A stretch of 64,000 nucleotides of DNA from Uruburuella testudinis (GTDB lineage Bacteria > Pseudomonadota > Gammaproteobacteria > Burkholderiales > Neisseriaceae), in contig NZ_CP091508.1 of the NCBI RefSeq assembly GCF_022870865.1, positions 1,860,001 to 1,924,000 of the forward strand, read 5' to 3'. Positions 20,751-28,386 of this stretch are shown here, piece after piece. The translations under genes were made by a program, and so were the position numbers. How positions within the stretch are numbered: the first letter of the stretch is position 1; each line of letters starts with the position of its first letter. Under the pieces are notes generated by a model. The model was not told the DNA's origin. It worked only from the letters and a program-made list of their open reading frames with translations, and searched no databases.

Positions 20751-22274
20751 ATGACCGTCATCCGACAAGAAGACTTCATCCAAAGCATCGCCGATGCCTT
20801 CCAATTTATCAGCTACTACCACCCCGTCGACTACATTCAGGCGCTCACCCGCGCGTGGGAAAAAGAACAAAATCCCGCCGCTAAAGACGCCATGGCCCAA
20901 ATCCTCGTCAACAGCCGCATGTGTGCCGAAGGCCACCGCCCCATCTGCCAAGACACCGGCATCGCCACCGTGTTTCTCAAAGTGGGCATGAATGTGCAGT
21001 GGAATGCGCAAATGAGCGTGCAAGAGATGGTCAACGAAGGCGTGCGCCGCGCCTACACCCATCCCGACAACACCTTGCGCGCTTCGGTATTGGCCGACCC
21101 CGCCGGCAAACGCATCAACACCAAAGACAACACCCCCGCCGTGGTGCACATGGAAATCGTGGCCGGCGACAAAGTGGAAGTCACTTGCGCGGCCAAAGGC
21201 GGCGGCTCGGAAAACAAATCCAAGCTGGCCATGCTCAACCCTTCCGATTCCATTGTCGACTGGGTGTTGAAAACCATCCCCACCATGGGCGCCGGTTGGT
21301 GTCCGCCCGGCATTTTGGGCATCGGCATCGGCGGCACGCCTGAAAAAGCCATGCTGCTGGCGAAAGAATCGCTGATGAGCCATGTCGACATTCAAGAGCT
21401 GCAAGACAAAGCAGCCTCGGGCGCCGAGCTTTCCGCCGTAGAAGCCCTGCGCTTGGAGCTGTATGAAAAAGTAAACGCACTGGGCATCGGCGCTCAAGGT
21501 TTGGGCGGCCTGACCACCGTGTTGGATGTCAAAATCCTCGACTACCCCACCCACGCAGCCGGCAAACCGGTGGCGATGATTCCCAACTGCGCCGCCACCC
21601 GCCACGTAGAATTCGAATTAGACGGCTCCGGCCCCGTCGAACTCACCCCGCCCTCGCTCGACGACTGGCCTGATATCACCTACAGCCCGGATAACGGCAT
21701 CCGCGTCAATGTCGACGAAATCAGCAAAGCCGACGTGGCGCAATGGAAAACCGGCGACGTGTTGCTGCTCAACGGCAAAATCTACACCGGCCGCGATGCC
21801 GCGCACAAACGCATGGTCGATATGCTCAATAAAGGCGAAAAACTGCCGGTCGACTTTACCGACAAAATCATCTATTACGTCGGCCCCGTCGACCCCGTGC
21901 GCGACGAAGTAGTCGGCCCCGCCGGCCCCACCACCGCCACCCGCATGGACAAATTCACCCGCCAAATGCTCGAACAAACCGGCCTCTTGGGCATGATCGG
22001 CAAATCGGAACGCGGTGCCGAAGCCTGCAAAGCGATTGCCGACAACAACGCCGTGTATCTGATGGCAGTCGGCGGCTCGGCTTATCTGGTGGCCAAAGCG
22101 ATTAAAGAAGCCAAAGTCGTGGCCTTCCCCGAATTGGGCATGGAAGCGATTTATGAATTTGAAGTGAAAGATATGCCGGTTACGGTGGCGGTCGACAGCA
22201 GCGGCACATCCGTGCATGCGATTGCGCCGAAACAATGGCAGGCTAAAATCGGCATTATTCCGGTGGAAGCGTAA
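20751..22274 (+). CDS. fumA: Class I (Fe-S) fumarate hydratase, copy 1
   Basis: A 507-residue oxygen-sensitive fumarase interconverting fumarate and malate. The three [4Fe-4S] ligands are Cys66 (ICQDTG), Cys184 (WCPPG) and Cys280 (PNCAATRH), spaced as in E. coli FumA. The N-terminal alpha domain and C-terminal beta domain (from about residue 330, GDVLLLNGKIYTGRDAAHKR) are both present. The protein is identical to the copy at 28387; I saw about seven base differences, all silent. AAGGAA lies seven bases upstream of ATG. Adjacent opposite-strand genes for fumarate reductase-like proteins and a dicarboxylate transporter suggest a role in C4-dicarboxylate use. Confidence 0.93.
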   Translation: MTVIRQEDFIQSIADAFQFISYYHPVDYIQALTRAWEKEQNPAAKDAMAQILVNSRMCAEGHRPICQDTGIATVFLKVGMNVQWNAQMSVQEMVNEGVRRAYTHPDNTLRASVLADPAGKRINTKDNTPAVVHMEIVAGDKVEVTCAAKGGGSENKSKLAMLNPSDSIVDWVLKTIPTMGAGWCPPGILGIGIGGTPEKAMLLAKESLMSHVDIQELQDKAASGAELSAVEALRLELYEKVNALGIGAQGLGGLTTVLDVKILDYPTHAAGKPVAMIPNCAATRHVEFELDGSGPVELTPPSLDDWPDITYSPDNGIRVNVDEISKADVAQWKTGDVLLLNGKIYTGRDAAHKRMVDMLNKGEKLPVDFTDKIIYYVGPVDPVRDEVVGPAGPTTATRMDKFTRQMLEQTGLLGMIGKSERGAEACKAIADNNAVYLMAVGGSAYLVAKAIKEAKVVAFPELGMEAIYEFEVKDMPVTVAVDSSGTSVHAIAPKQWQAKIGIIPVEA

Positions 22275-22292
22275 GCTTGAGCTGACTTTAGC

Positions 22293-22380
22293 TATAGAAA
22301 CGGCAATTGAACCACTCCACTTTTAAATCAATCCAATTGTTTAAAAAGAGAAATTTTTAGAATTAAATTGTCGAATCTAT
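22293..22380. repeat. Family D element, copy 2
   Basis: 88 bp, ends TATAGAAACGGCAATTG and AATTGTCGAATCTAT, 18 bases after the fumarase stop. It travels with the large direct repeat. Confidence 0.7.
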
Positions 22381-22555
22381 CAATACGCCGGCAAAGGCCG
22401 TCTGAAACCCGTGAACGTGCCGTTCACATTTCAGACGGCCTTTCTTCGATAGAATTGCTGCTAACGGTTGGCAACGCCAGCATAGCGTCAGCTCCGCCCG
22501 CACACTTTCTGCTTAAATGGGTATTAACTTGAATTGATATTAATAAGATAAACCG

Positions 22556-22594
22556 AGGCCGTCTGAAAACCATAAATCAGGTTTCAGACGGCCT
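22556..22594. terminator. DUS-pair hairpin in the fumarase 1 tail
   Basis: AGGCCGTCTGAAAACC inverted pair. Another, smaller pair lies at 22396-22441. Both follow fumarase 1 and precede the end of the convergent transporter gene. Confidence 0.6.
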
Positions 22595-22664
22595 TGTTAT
22601 GGCCGAAATATATAGCCGAACCGCTTGGGTTACCGATAACGAAGAAATCTGATTATTCAACATC

Positions 22665-22700
22665 AGGCCGTCTGAAAGACAATGCTTTTCAGACGGCCTT
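22665..22700. terminator. Bidirectional DUS-pair terminator, fumarase 1 / transporter
   Basis: AGGCCGTCTGAAAG pair between two convergent genes, 30 bases past the transporter stop. Confidence 0.65.
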
Positions 22701-22729
22701 TACTCCATTTCAATCAGCTATGCCGAAGC

Positions 22730-24187
22730 TTACCAATAGCCCAAAGCTTTCCACCACATCAGGCCTACGGTGCCGAATACCAGCAATTCAAACAAGCTCA
22801 TCAGAAAACCGGCTTTCCACCACTCTTTCATGTTTACATAACCCGAACCGAAAATCACCGGCGAAGAGCCTGATGCATAATGGGTCAGCGACATCATGAT
22901 AGAAGTAGCGGCCGCCATCATCAGAGCAAACAGCATCGGCGGTGCGCCCAGCGCCAAACCGGCAGCGTAAAACGCGCCGAACATAGCGGTTACGTGGGCG
23001 GTGCCGCTGGCAAACATATAATGTGCGTAGAGATAAGCCAGCATCAGCAGGCTGCAACCGGCCACCCAATTGAGGCCCAAGCCGGAAATACTGCTTTCCA
23101 ACAGGCCGGAAAACCAGGCAATCAGGCCGAGCTTGTTCAGAAACGTTGCCATCATCACCAGCGCGGCAAACCAGGTAATGGTATCCCATGCGCTTTTTTC
23201 TTTCAGCACTTCATCCCAGGTCAGCACACCGCTGATTAACAACAATGAAAGGCCGATAAACGCAGTGGTGGTGGCATTAACCGCCCAAGCGTCGCCCAAA
23301 ATCATGGCCGGAATCCCTGCCCACAGCGCCAGCAGCAGGGCAAAAATCACCAGCATAATCCATTCGCCGCGGCTCATCGGCCCCATTTCACGCAAACGCT
23401 CTTTGGCAAACTGGGTAGCATTCGGGGTTTTCTTGATTTCGGGCGGATACATCCAGTAAAGAATCAACGGCATCACAAACAATGCCAGCAAACCCGGCAC
23501 CAGCATCGCCAGCGCCCAAGTGCCCCACGAAATCGAAATCTGCGAATCAGTGGCTTTGGCAATCAACTCCACCACCAGCGGATTGGGGGCGGTGGCAGTG
23601 ATAAACATGGAACAACAAATAATATTGGCATGATAATTCACCAGCGCCAGATATTTGCCCATACGGTTTTCGGTGCCCTTTTCCGGCTCGGATTCAAAGC
23701 TGGTGGCAATCGCCCGCATCACCGGGTGCACAATGGCACCGCCGCGGGCGGTGTTGCTCGGCGTAATCGGTGCCAGCATCAGGTCGGAAATCGCCAGGCT
23801 GTAGGCGATACCGATGGTGCGCTTGCCCCAAATCGCGATAAACATATAGCCGAAACGCATGCCCAAGCCGGTTTTCAGCAACCCGCGCGAAATCATAATG
23901 GCCACGCCGATCATCCAAATCAGCGGATGATTCAGGCTGCTCAAAGCATCTCTGGCTGCTTGCGCAGGGTTGTCGCTGGTTACGCCGCTCAAGGCCACCA
24001 GCGTGATGGCAATCATGGCCACCGCACCAATCGGCATGGCTTTGCCGATAATGGCAGCCACCACACCCACAAACAATGCCAGCAGATGCCAAGCTTCCGG
24101 CGTAACACCCTCCGGCACCGGAATGGCGAACCAGATAAGCAGCGCCAACACGACCGAGACAGCAGTAGGAATCGGTTTAAAGCCCAT
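22730..24187 (-). CDS. DASS-family (SLC13/CitT-like) dicarboxylate transporter
   Basis: A 485-residue inner-membrane carrier with about 12-14 hydrophobic segments. The first conserved SNT motif is in LAPITPSNTARGGA and the second region reads FITATAPNPLVVELIAKA. Overall it resembles the CitT/TtdT/2-oxoglutarate-malate translocator branch of the divalent anion symporter family, whose members often exchange succinate for another di- or tricarboxylate. It is the last gene of the minus-strand fumarate reductase-like cluster, 130 bases after the NuoF-like gene, and is flanked by two fumarases. C4-dicarboxylate or citrate uptake or antiport is therefore likely. The exact substrate is inference. Confidence 0.88.
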   Translation of the reverse strand: MGFKPIPTAVSVVLALLIWFAIPVPEGVTPEAWHLLALFVGVVAAIIGKAMPIGAVAMIAITLVALSGVTSDNPAQAARDALSSLNHPLIWMIGVAIMISRGLLKTGLGMRFGYMFIAIWGKRTIGIAYSLAISDLMLAPITPSNTARGGAIVHPVMRAIATSFESEPEKGTENRMGKYLALVNYHANIICCSMFITATAPNPLVVELIAKATDSQISISWGTWALAMLVPGLLALFVMPLILYWMYPPEIKKTPNATQFAKERLREMGPMSRGEWIMLVIFALLLALWAGIPAMILGDAWAVNATTTAFIGLSLLLISGVLTWDEVLKEKSAWDTITWFAALVMMATFLNKLGLIAWFSGLLESSISGLGLNWVAGCSLLMLAYLYAHYMFASGTAHVTAMFGAFYAAGLALGAPPMLFALMMAAATSIMMSLTHYASGSSPVIFGSGYVNMKEWWKAGFLMSLFELLVFGTVGLMWWKALGYW

Positions 24188-24257
24188 AACAATATACCTC
24201 CCAGGTATTGATAAAAGAATTTTTTTATTTCATATGCATATCAATAGAATGCAGTTC

Positions 24258-24289
24258 CCCGCAAATCGGGCAGTTGCCGGATTTGCGGG
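24258..24289 (-). promoter_or_regulatory. Inverted repeat between NuoF-like gene and transporter
   Basis: CCCGCAAATC and GATTTGCGGG form a perfect 10-bp stem with a 12-base loop and no T-run. It may be a processing or attenuation site that sets transporter expression apart from the upstream redox genes. Confidence 0.4.
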
Positions 24290-24317
24290 TAGCGGGCTGC
24301 CGGATCGGCAGCGTGTA

Positions 24318-25568
24318 TTATTGTTGTGCCGGCAAGCCGTATTCTTCCGGAAACGTGCGTAACGAGCTTTTCAACACAGTTACCGCGCCGTCAATCAAGC
24401 CGCAGCGACCGCTGCCGGGCAGAATCTGACACAGATTTTCCAGCGCACGCAAATCATCGGCAGAAGCCACGCCGCTGTCGACACGGTCAATCAAACGGGC
24501 CAACTGGAATGTGCCGCTTTTGCAGGGCGGGCATTGTCCGCAGGAATTGGCGGCAAAAAATTCTACGTATTCAGACACTTTACGCACCACGCTGGTGCCT
24601 TCCGAAATCACAATCATGGCGCCGGTGCCGAGGCTGGAATGACGGGCGCGCACCGATGTGAAATCCAGCGGCACATCCAAATCGGCAGCGGTGAGCAAAG
24701 TATTGGAAGGGCCGCCGGTAAACACGGCTTTAAACGCGCGCCCCTCCAACATGCCGCCGCCGTAATCGAAAATCAGCGATTGCAGCGTGGTGCCCATCGG
24801 CAGCTCATACAAGCCCGGATTTAACACATCGCCTGAGAGCGAATAAAGCTTGGTGCCCGCAGCCTCGCCGATGCCCAAATCACGATACCACTGCGCACCA
24901 TTGCGGATAATATGCGGCACATTGGCAAAAGTTTCGGTGTTGTTAATCAGCGTCGGATCGTCGTTGACGCCGCTTTCGGCAGGATACGGCGGTTTACGGC
25001 GCGGAAACGGAAAGCCGCCGTTCAGCCATGAAATCACCGCAGTTTCTTCACCGCCGATATAGCGGCCGGAAGTGGGTACCAATTGCAGATTAACCGGTGC
25101 GCCCACGTGCGCCTCCAGTTTTTTAAACAATTCATGCGCCTGCCATTGCGGAATCGCGGCGGTAAGTGCGGCAATCGATTCTTTCTGATGCGGGTTAACA
25201 TACAGAATCGCATGGTTGGCCCGGGTAGCCGCCGCGGCAATCAAAATGCCCTCAATCACTTGATGCGGCGTGTGTTCCAACAGATAGCGGTCTTTAAATG
25301 TGCCCGGCTCGTCTTCATTGGCATTGCACACCACATAACGGCCGCCGTTGGTGGTGGCAGCGTTTACCGCAGCCTCCCATTTGCGCCAAGTGGGAAAGCC
25401 CGCCCCGCCCATGCCGCCCAAGCCGGATTCCTGCAAAGTGGCCACAATGGCTTGCGGATTTTCCAGTGCCGCCAGCAGACCTTCCCCGCCGCCTACATTT
25501 ATCCAAGCAGCCAAATCTGCGCCCACCAGGCGGGAAGGATGTAATAATAATTGATTAAGCTTTTGCAT
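24318..25568 (-). CDS. NuoF-like NADH-binding flavo/Fe-S protein
   Basis: A 416-residue protein of the complex I 51-kDa (NuoF/HoxF) family. GLGGMGGAGFPTWRKW (about 50-65) is the glycine-rich NADH/FMN loop. NEDEPGTFKDRYLLEHTPHQ (84-103) follows, then GRYIGGEETAVISWLNG, an SLBB domain (about 240-290) and a C-terminal [4Fe-4S] site, Cys343/346/349 (CGQCPPC) with Cys389. It should oxidise or reduce NAD(P)H through FMN. No NuoE or other complex I gene is present. It overlaps the fumarate reductase-like flavoprotein gene by 14 bp. ATG at 25568 has AGGAG seven bases upstream. Inference: the diaphorase subunit of a soluble NADH:fumarate oxidoreductase. Confidence 0.88.
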   Translation of the reverse strand: MQKLNQLLLHPSRLVGADLAAWINVGGGEGLLAALENPQAIVATLQESGLGGMGGAGFPTWRKWEAAVNAATTNGGRYVVCNANEDEPGTFKDRYLLEHTPHQVIEGILIAAAATRANHAILYVNPHQKESIAALTAAIPQWQAHELFKKLEAHVGAPVNLQLVPTSGRYIGGEETAVISWLNGGFPFPRRKPPYPAESGVNDDPTLINNTETFANVPHIIRNGAQWYRDLGIGEAAGTKLYSLSGDVLNPGLYELPMGTTLQSLIFDYGGGMLEGRAFKAVFTGGPSNTLLTAADLDVPLDFTSVRARHSSLGTGAMIVISEGTSVVRKVSEYVEFFAANSCGQCPPCKSGTFQLARLIDRVDSGVASADDLRALENLCQILPGSGRCGLIDGAVTVLKSSLRTFPEEYGLPAQQ

Positions 25569-27192
25569 GAGCATTCTCCTGAATACCGGCGTGTTCGCGC
25601 AAATCAAACCGACCATAATCGGGGTAAAGCACCGGCGCTTTGCCTTCGCTTTGAATGCCGGCACGGGTCAGCTCGCGCTGTAATTTATAAACATGTGAAA
25701 TACCGCCGCGGGCTTTTTTCAAAGGCAGGCCGGTTTGTGCCGCTGCCTCGCCGGCACGGCGGCCGAAGCTGATAATATCGAGCAACGCATTACCCATCAG
25801 ACGGTTACGCCCGTGAATGCCGCCGGTGACTTCGCCGGCGCCATACAAGCCCGGCACGGTAGACTGGCCGTTGCCGTCAATCAGCATACCGCCGTTTTGG
25901 TAATGCAGGGTCGGATGAATCAGCAGCGGTTCTTCTGCCGGATTGATGCCGCATTTGTGTGCCACATGTGCCAGCGAAACCAAGCGTTTTAACACATCGG
26001 GATCTTTGGCAATCAAGCGCGGCGTATCCAAAAACACACCAACCTGGCCATCGCGCAACACGCCGCGGCCTTCGGCACACTCGCGCAAAATAGCCGCCGC
26101 CACCACATCACGCGGCTGCAATTCGTCGACAAAACGTTCGCCCAAGCCGTTAACCAAATGCGTGCCCGCCGAACGGACGGCTTCAGAAATCAGCGCCCCG
26201 GCCAGGTGCGGCGGATGCGCCACACCGGTGGGGTGGTATTGGAACGAATCCACATCGCGCAGCTTCGCGCCCATGCGGTAAGCCATCACCAAGCCGTCGG
26301 CCGTGGCGCCATAATGATTCGATGTTGCAAAATCCTGCAAATGCAAGCGGCCGCTGCCGCCGGTGGCCAATACCACTGATTTGGCATGCACCATCAGCAA
26401 TTTGCGGCGCTCCAAATCATACAGCACCGCACCCACACAACGGCCATGCTCGTCTGAAAGCAATTCGATGGCCGGGCAACGGTTCAGCTGAGTAATATTG
26501 CGCTCCAATTCCACGGCTTCACGCAATACGCGCATCATTTCCAAGCCGGTAAAATCGCGGTAACACAATACACGCGGCGTGGTGGTGCCGCCGGCGCGTT
26601 TGCGCTGCAAGCGGCCGTTATTGTCGGAGCCGGCCGCCAAATCAAAATTCATGCCCAGGCCGATCAACCAGCGGATGGCGGCGGGGCCGTCGGTAACCAT
26701 TTGCGCCACCAGCGCTTTATCGGCAGCATGGTGGCCACCTTTTACGGTGTCTTCAAAATGGCGTTGCAGGCTGTCTTCCTCGCCCACGGCCGCCTGAATA
26801 CCGCCTTCGGCCATCACCGTATTGCTGTCGCCGATACGCAGTTTGTTGGCCATCACCACATCCGCACCGGCTTCGGCGGCGGTTAATGCTGCCGCCGCAC
26901 CGGCACCGCCGCCGCCGATAATCAGCACATCGGTATTCATTTGCAGCGCACCGGCCAGATTGAAATCATCAATCAACGGGCGGCTCAGCAGCAATTTGGC
27001 TAAATCGGGATGACAAAATTCGCCTGCGTTGGCGCCCACCGGCAAGGTGATGCGCGCATCGGCACCATAATCAGGATGATAATCTTGTAACAATATTTCT
27101 TTGGCCGGCAAATCATTGCGCATTTCCAACGCAGAGGTGCGCAGAGTTTGCAGTGCTTGGGCGTAATCCACGCCTTGACGTTCGGTATTCAT
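25555..27192 (-). CDS. Fumarate reductase/succinate dehydrogenase-type flavoprotein
   Basis: A 545-residue FAD protein. The first 85 residues are an extension with no recognised domain; then VLIIGGGGAGAAAALTAAEAG (89 on) binds FAD. Substrate-site residues match the family: His320 (FQYHPTG), Arg361 (RDVVAAAI), His430 (LHYQNGG), Arg464 (GRNRLMGNALLD). The His that binds FAD covalently in SdhA/FrdA (SHTV...GGI) is Asn124 here (SNTVMAEGGI), so the flavin is probably non-covalent, which favours fumarate reduction over succinate oxidation. No membrane anchor gene (sdhC/D type) is nearby. Middle gene of the cluster, sharing one base with the Fe-S gene upstream (27192). Confidence 0.87.
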   Translation of the reverse strand: MNTERQGVDYAQALQTLRTSALEMRNDLPAKEILLQDYHPDYGADARITLPVGANAGEFCHPDLAKLLLSRPLIDDFNLAGALQMNTDVLIIGGGGAGAAAALTAAEAGADVVMANKLRIGDSNTVMAEGGIQAAVGEEDSLQRHFEDTVKGGHHAADKALVAQMVTDGPAAIRWLIGLGMNFDLAAGSDNNGRLQRKRAGGTTTPRVLCYRDFTGLEMMRVLREAVELERNITQLNRCPAIELLSDEHGRCVGAVLYDLERRKLLMVHAKSVVLATGGSGRLHLQDFATSNHYGATADGLVMAYRMGAKLRDVDSFQYHPTGVAHPPHLAGALISEAVRSAGTHLVNGLGERFVDELQPRDVVAAAILRECAEGRGVLRDGQVGVFLDTPRLIAKDPDVLKRLVSLAHVAHKCGINPAEEPLLIHPTLHYQNGGMLIDGNGQSTVPGLYGAGEVTGGIHGRNRLMGNALLDIISFGRRAGEAAAQTGLPLKKARGGISHVYKLQRELTRAGIQSEGKAPVLYPDYGRFDLREHAGIQENAHAKA

Positions 27193-27839
27193 TAGTGCGC
27201 CTCCCCGGCAGTTGCATGGATGTCTACACTCATCGCGCCGTTATCGATCTGCTGTAAACGGCGCATCAAATCAATCGGACGCAGTGTGCGTGCAGCTTTC
27301 ATGCGGCGGGCAAACAAACCCAAATGGTTGGGGCGGATATTTTCGGGGCAGGCCAATGTGCATAAATTGCACATCACGCATTCATCGAATGTTGCTGCTG
27401 CGGCCACAAAATCACCGGCCACCACCTGCGCAACGCCATCCTGCACATGCAGGCCTTTCGGGCATGAGCGGTCGCAACCGCTGCAATGGCGGCAATGCGA
27501 AGCTTCAGGAAAAATACGGGCGGTGTCATCAAGCCAGTTCCAGCCGTCGCCCACTTCGTCTACATCATAATAATGCACGTGCTCGGGCATAAAATAATCA
27601 ACAAAGCTTACCTGCATGCCCGGCTCGATTTTGGTTTCACAAGCCAGCGCAGTCGTCACCTCGCGCTCGCCCTCTTTGCGGATCAGGCAGCGGCAAGAGC
27701 CGCAAACGCCCTGCCCCATACAGCCTACATTGGCGGTAATGGCATTACCTGCGCGGGCGTAAGCCTGAATAATGGAAGATTCCGGCGAAGCTTCAACTTC
27801 ATGCCCGTCGATGACCAATTTGTATAATTCATTGCTCAT
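27192..27839 (-). CDS. FrdB/SdhB-like iron-sulfur protein
   Basis: A 215-residue electron-transfer protein. The N-terminal plant-type [2Fe-2S] domain has Cys40, Cys46, Cys49 and Cys67 (GCMGQGVCGSC...LAC). The C-terminal domain carries two CxxCxxCxxxCP sets: Cys116/119/122/126 and Cys154/157/160/164. This suggests two [4Fe-4S] clusters, where SdhB normally has one [4Fe-4S] and one [3Fe-4S]. First gene of the minus-strand cluster; stop and start of the next gene share one base. It would relay electrons between the NuoF-like protein and the flavoprotein. Reads as soluble: no hydrophobic segments. Confidence 0.87.
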   Translation of the reverse strand: MSNELYKLVIDGHEVEASPESSIIQAYARAGNAITANVGCMGQGVCGSCRCLIRKEGEREVTTALACETKIEPGMQVSFVDYFMPEHVHYYDVDEVGDGWNWLDDTARIFPEASHCRHCSGCDRSCPKGLHVQDGVAQVVAGDFVAAAATFDECVMCNLCTLACPENIRPNHLGLFARRMKAARTLRPIDLMRRLQQIDNGAMSVDIHATAGEAH

Positions 27840-28348
27840 ATGCTCATCCTAAAACGATTTGGTGTGGATTGGAGTTGTGTTGTCGGCCGTTGTCATGTTG
27901 TTTTCCGACAAACCAGATAATGGTTATCAAATTTATTATGTAAATCAACAATCATGCAACAATGAAATTTTATCAGAAATTGCCTTGCAGCCAGATAAAT
28001 CGGAATATTTCGGCACAAAAAAGCATCTGCCTGCACCTTGTGAAAATAAATGTTAAATAAACACTTAACCCAATGTTTTTCATCAATTAAATATTCAATA
28101 TTGAGTATAAAAATGAGATGAATTTTTATTAAATTTAATGATGAATTTTTAAAAACAAACACAAAAATAAAAATATCCATATGATTTAAATAGAAATTTT
28201 TAAAAATGCATACCAGGTTGATTATTTTGTTGCTTAGTTTCAGATAATGAAGCTGATTTAATCTAAATCAAATTAATACTGCTATTTTCTGACAAAAATG
28301 AAACATTTTTGTAATTTTATAACTTGCAAACCTGATTACCCCACAAAT
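27840..28348. other. AT-rich divergent control region
   Basis: About 500 bases between the redox cluster (leftward) and the second fumarase repeat (rightward). Strikingly AT-rich after about 27940, with no convincing gene. It must hold the promoters for both directions. Confidence 0.6.
28258..28271 (+). promoter_or_regulatory. Candidate FNR-type site upstream of fumarase 2
   Basis: TTAATCTAAATCAA differs at one base from the FNR consensus TTGATNNNNATCAA. Position (about 115 bases before the fumarase start) and the oxygen-sensitive products make anaerobic control plausible, but this is a by-eye match in AT-rich DNA. Confidence 0.3.
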
Positions 28349-28386
28349 AAGGCCGTCTGAACGCGCCATTACCCAAGGAACCCACC

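Larger units (their letters stand above)
20713..22705 (+). repeat. Large direct repeat, left copy (carries fumarase 1)
   Basis: From AAGGCCGTCTGAACGCGCCA before the fumarase to the DUS pairs past its family D element. It matches 28349-30325 almost base for base through the gene, then diverges by small insertions (an extra DUS hairpin around 22395-22440 in this copy). Confidence 0.88.

Noticed and set aside
20733..21605. 290-codon minus-strand frame, also repeated at 28369-29241
   Set aside because: Antisense to the two fumarases; it is duplicated only because they are.
27859..28056. 65-codon plus-strand frame in the AT-rich control region
   Set aside because: No ribosome binding site, no recognisable family, and it starts on top of the promoter area for the minus-strand cluster.
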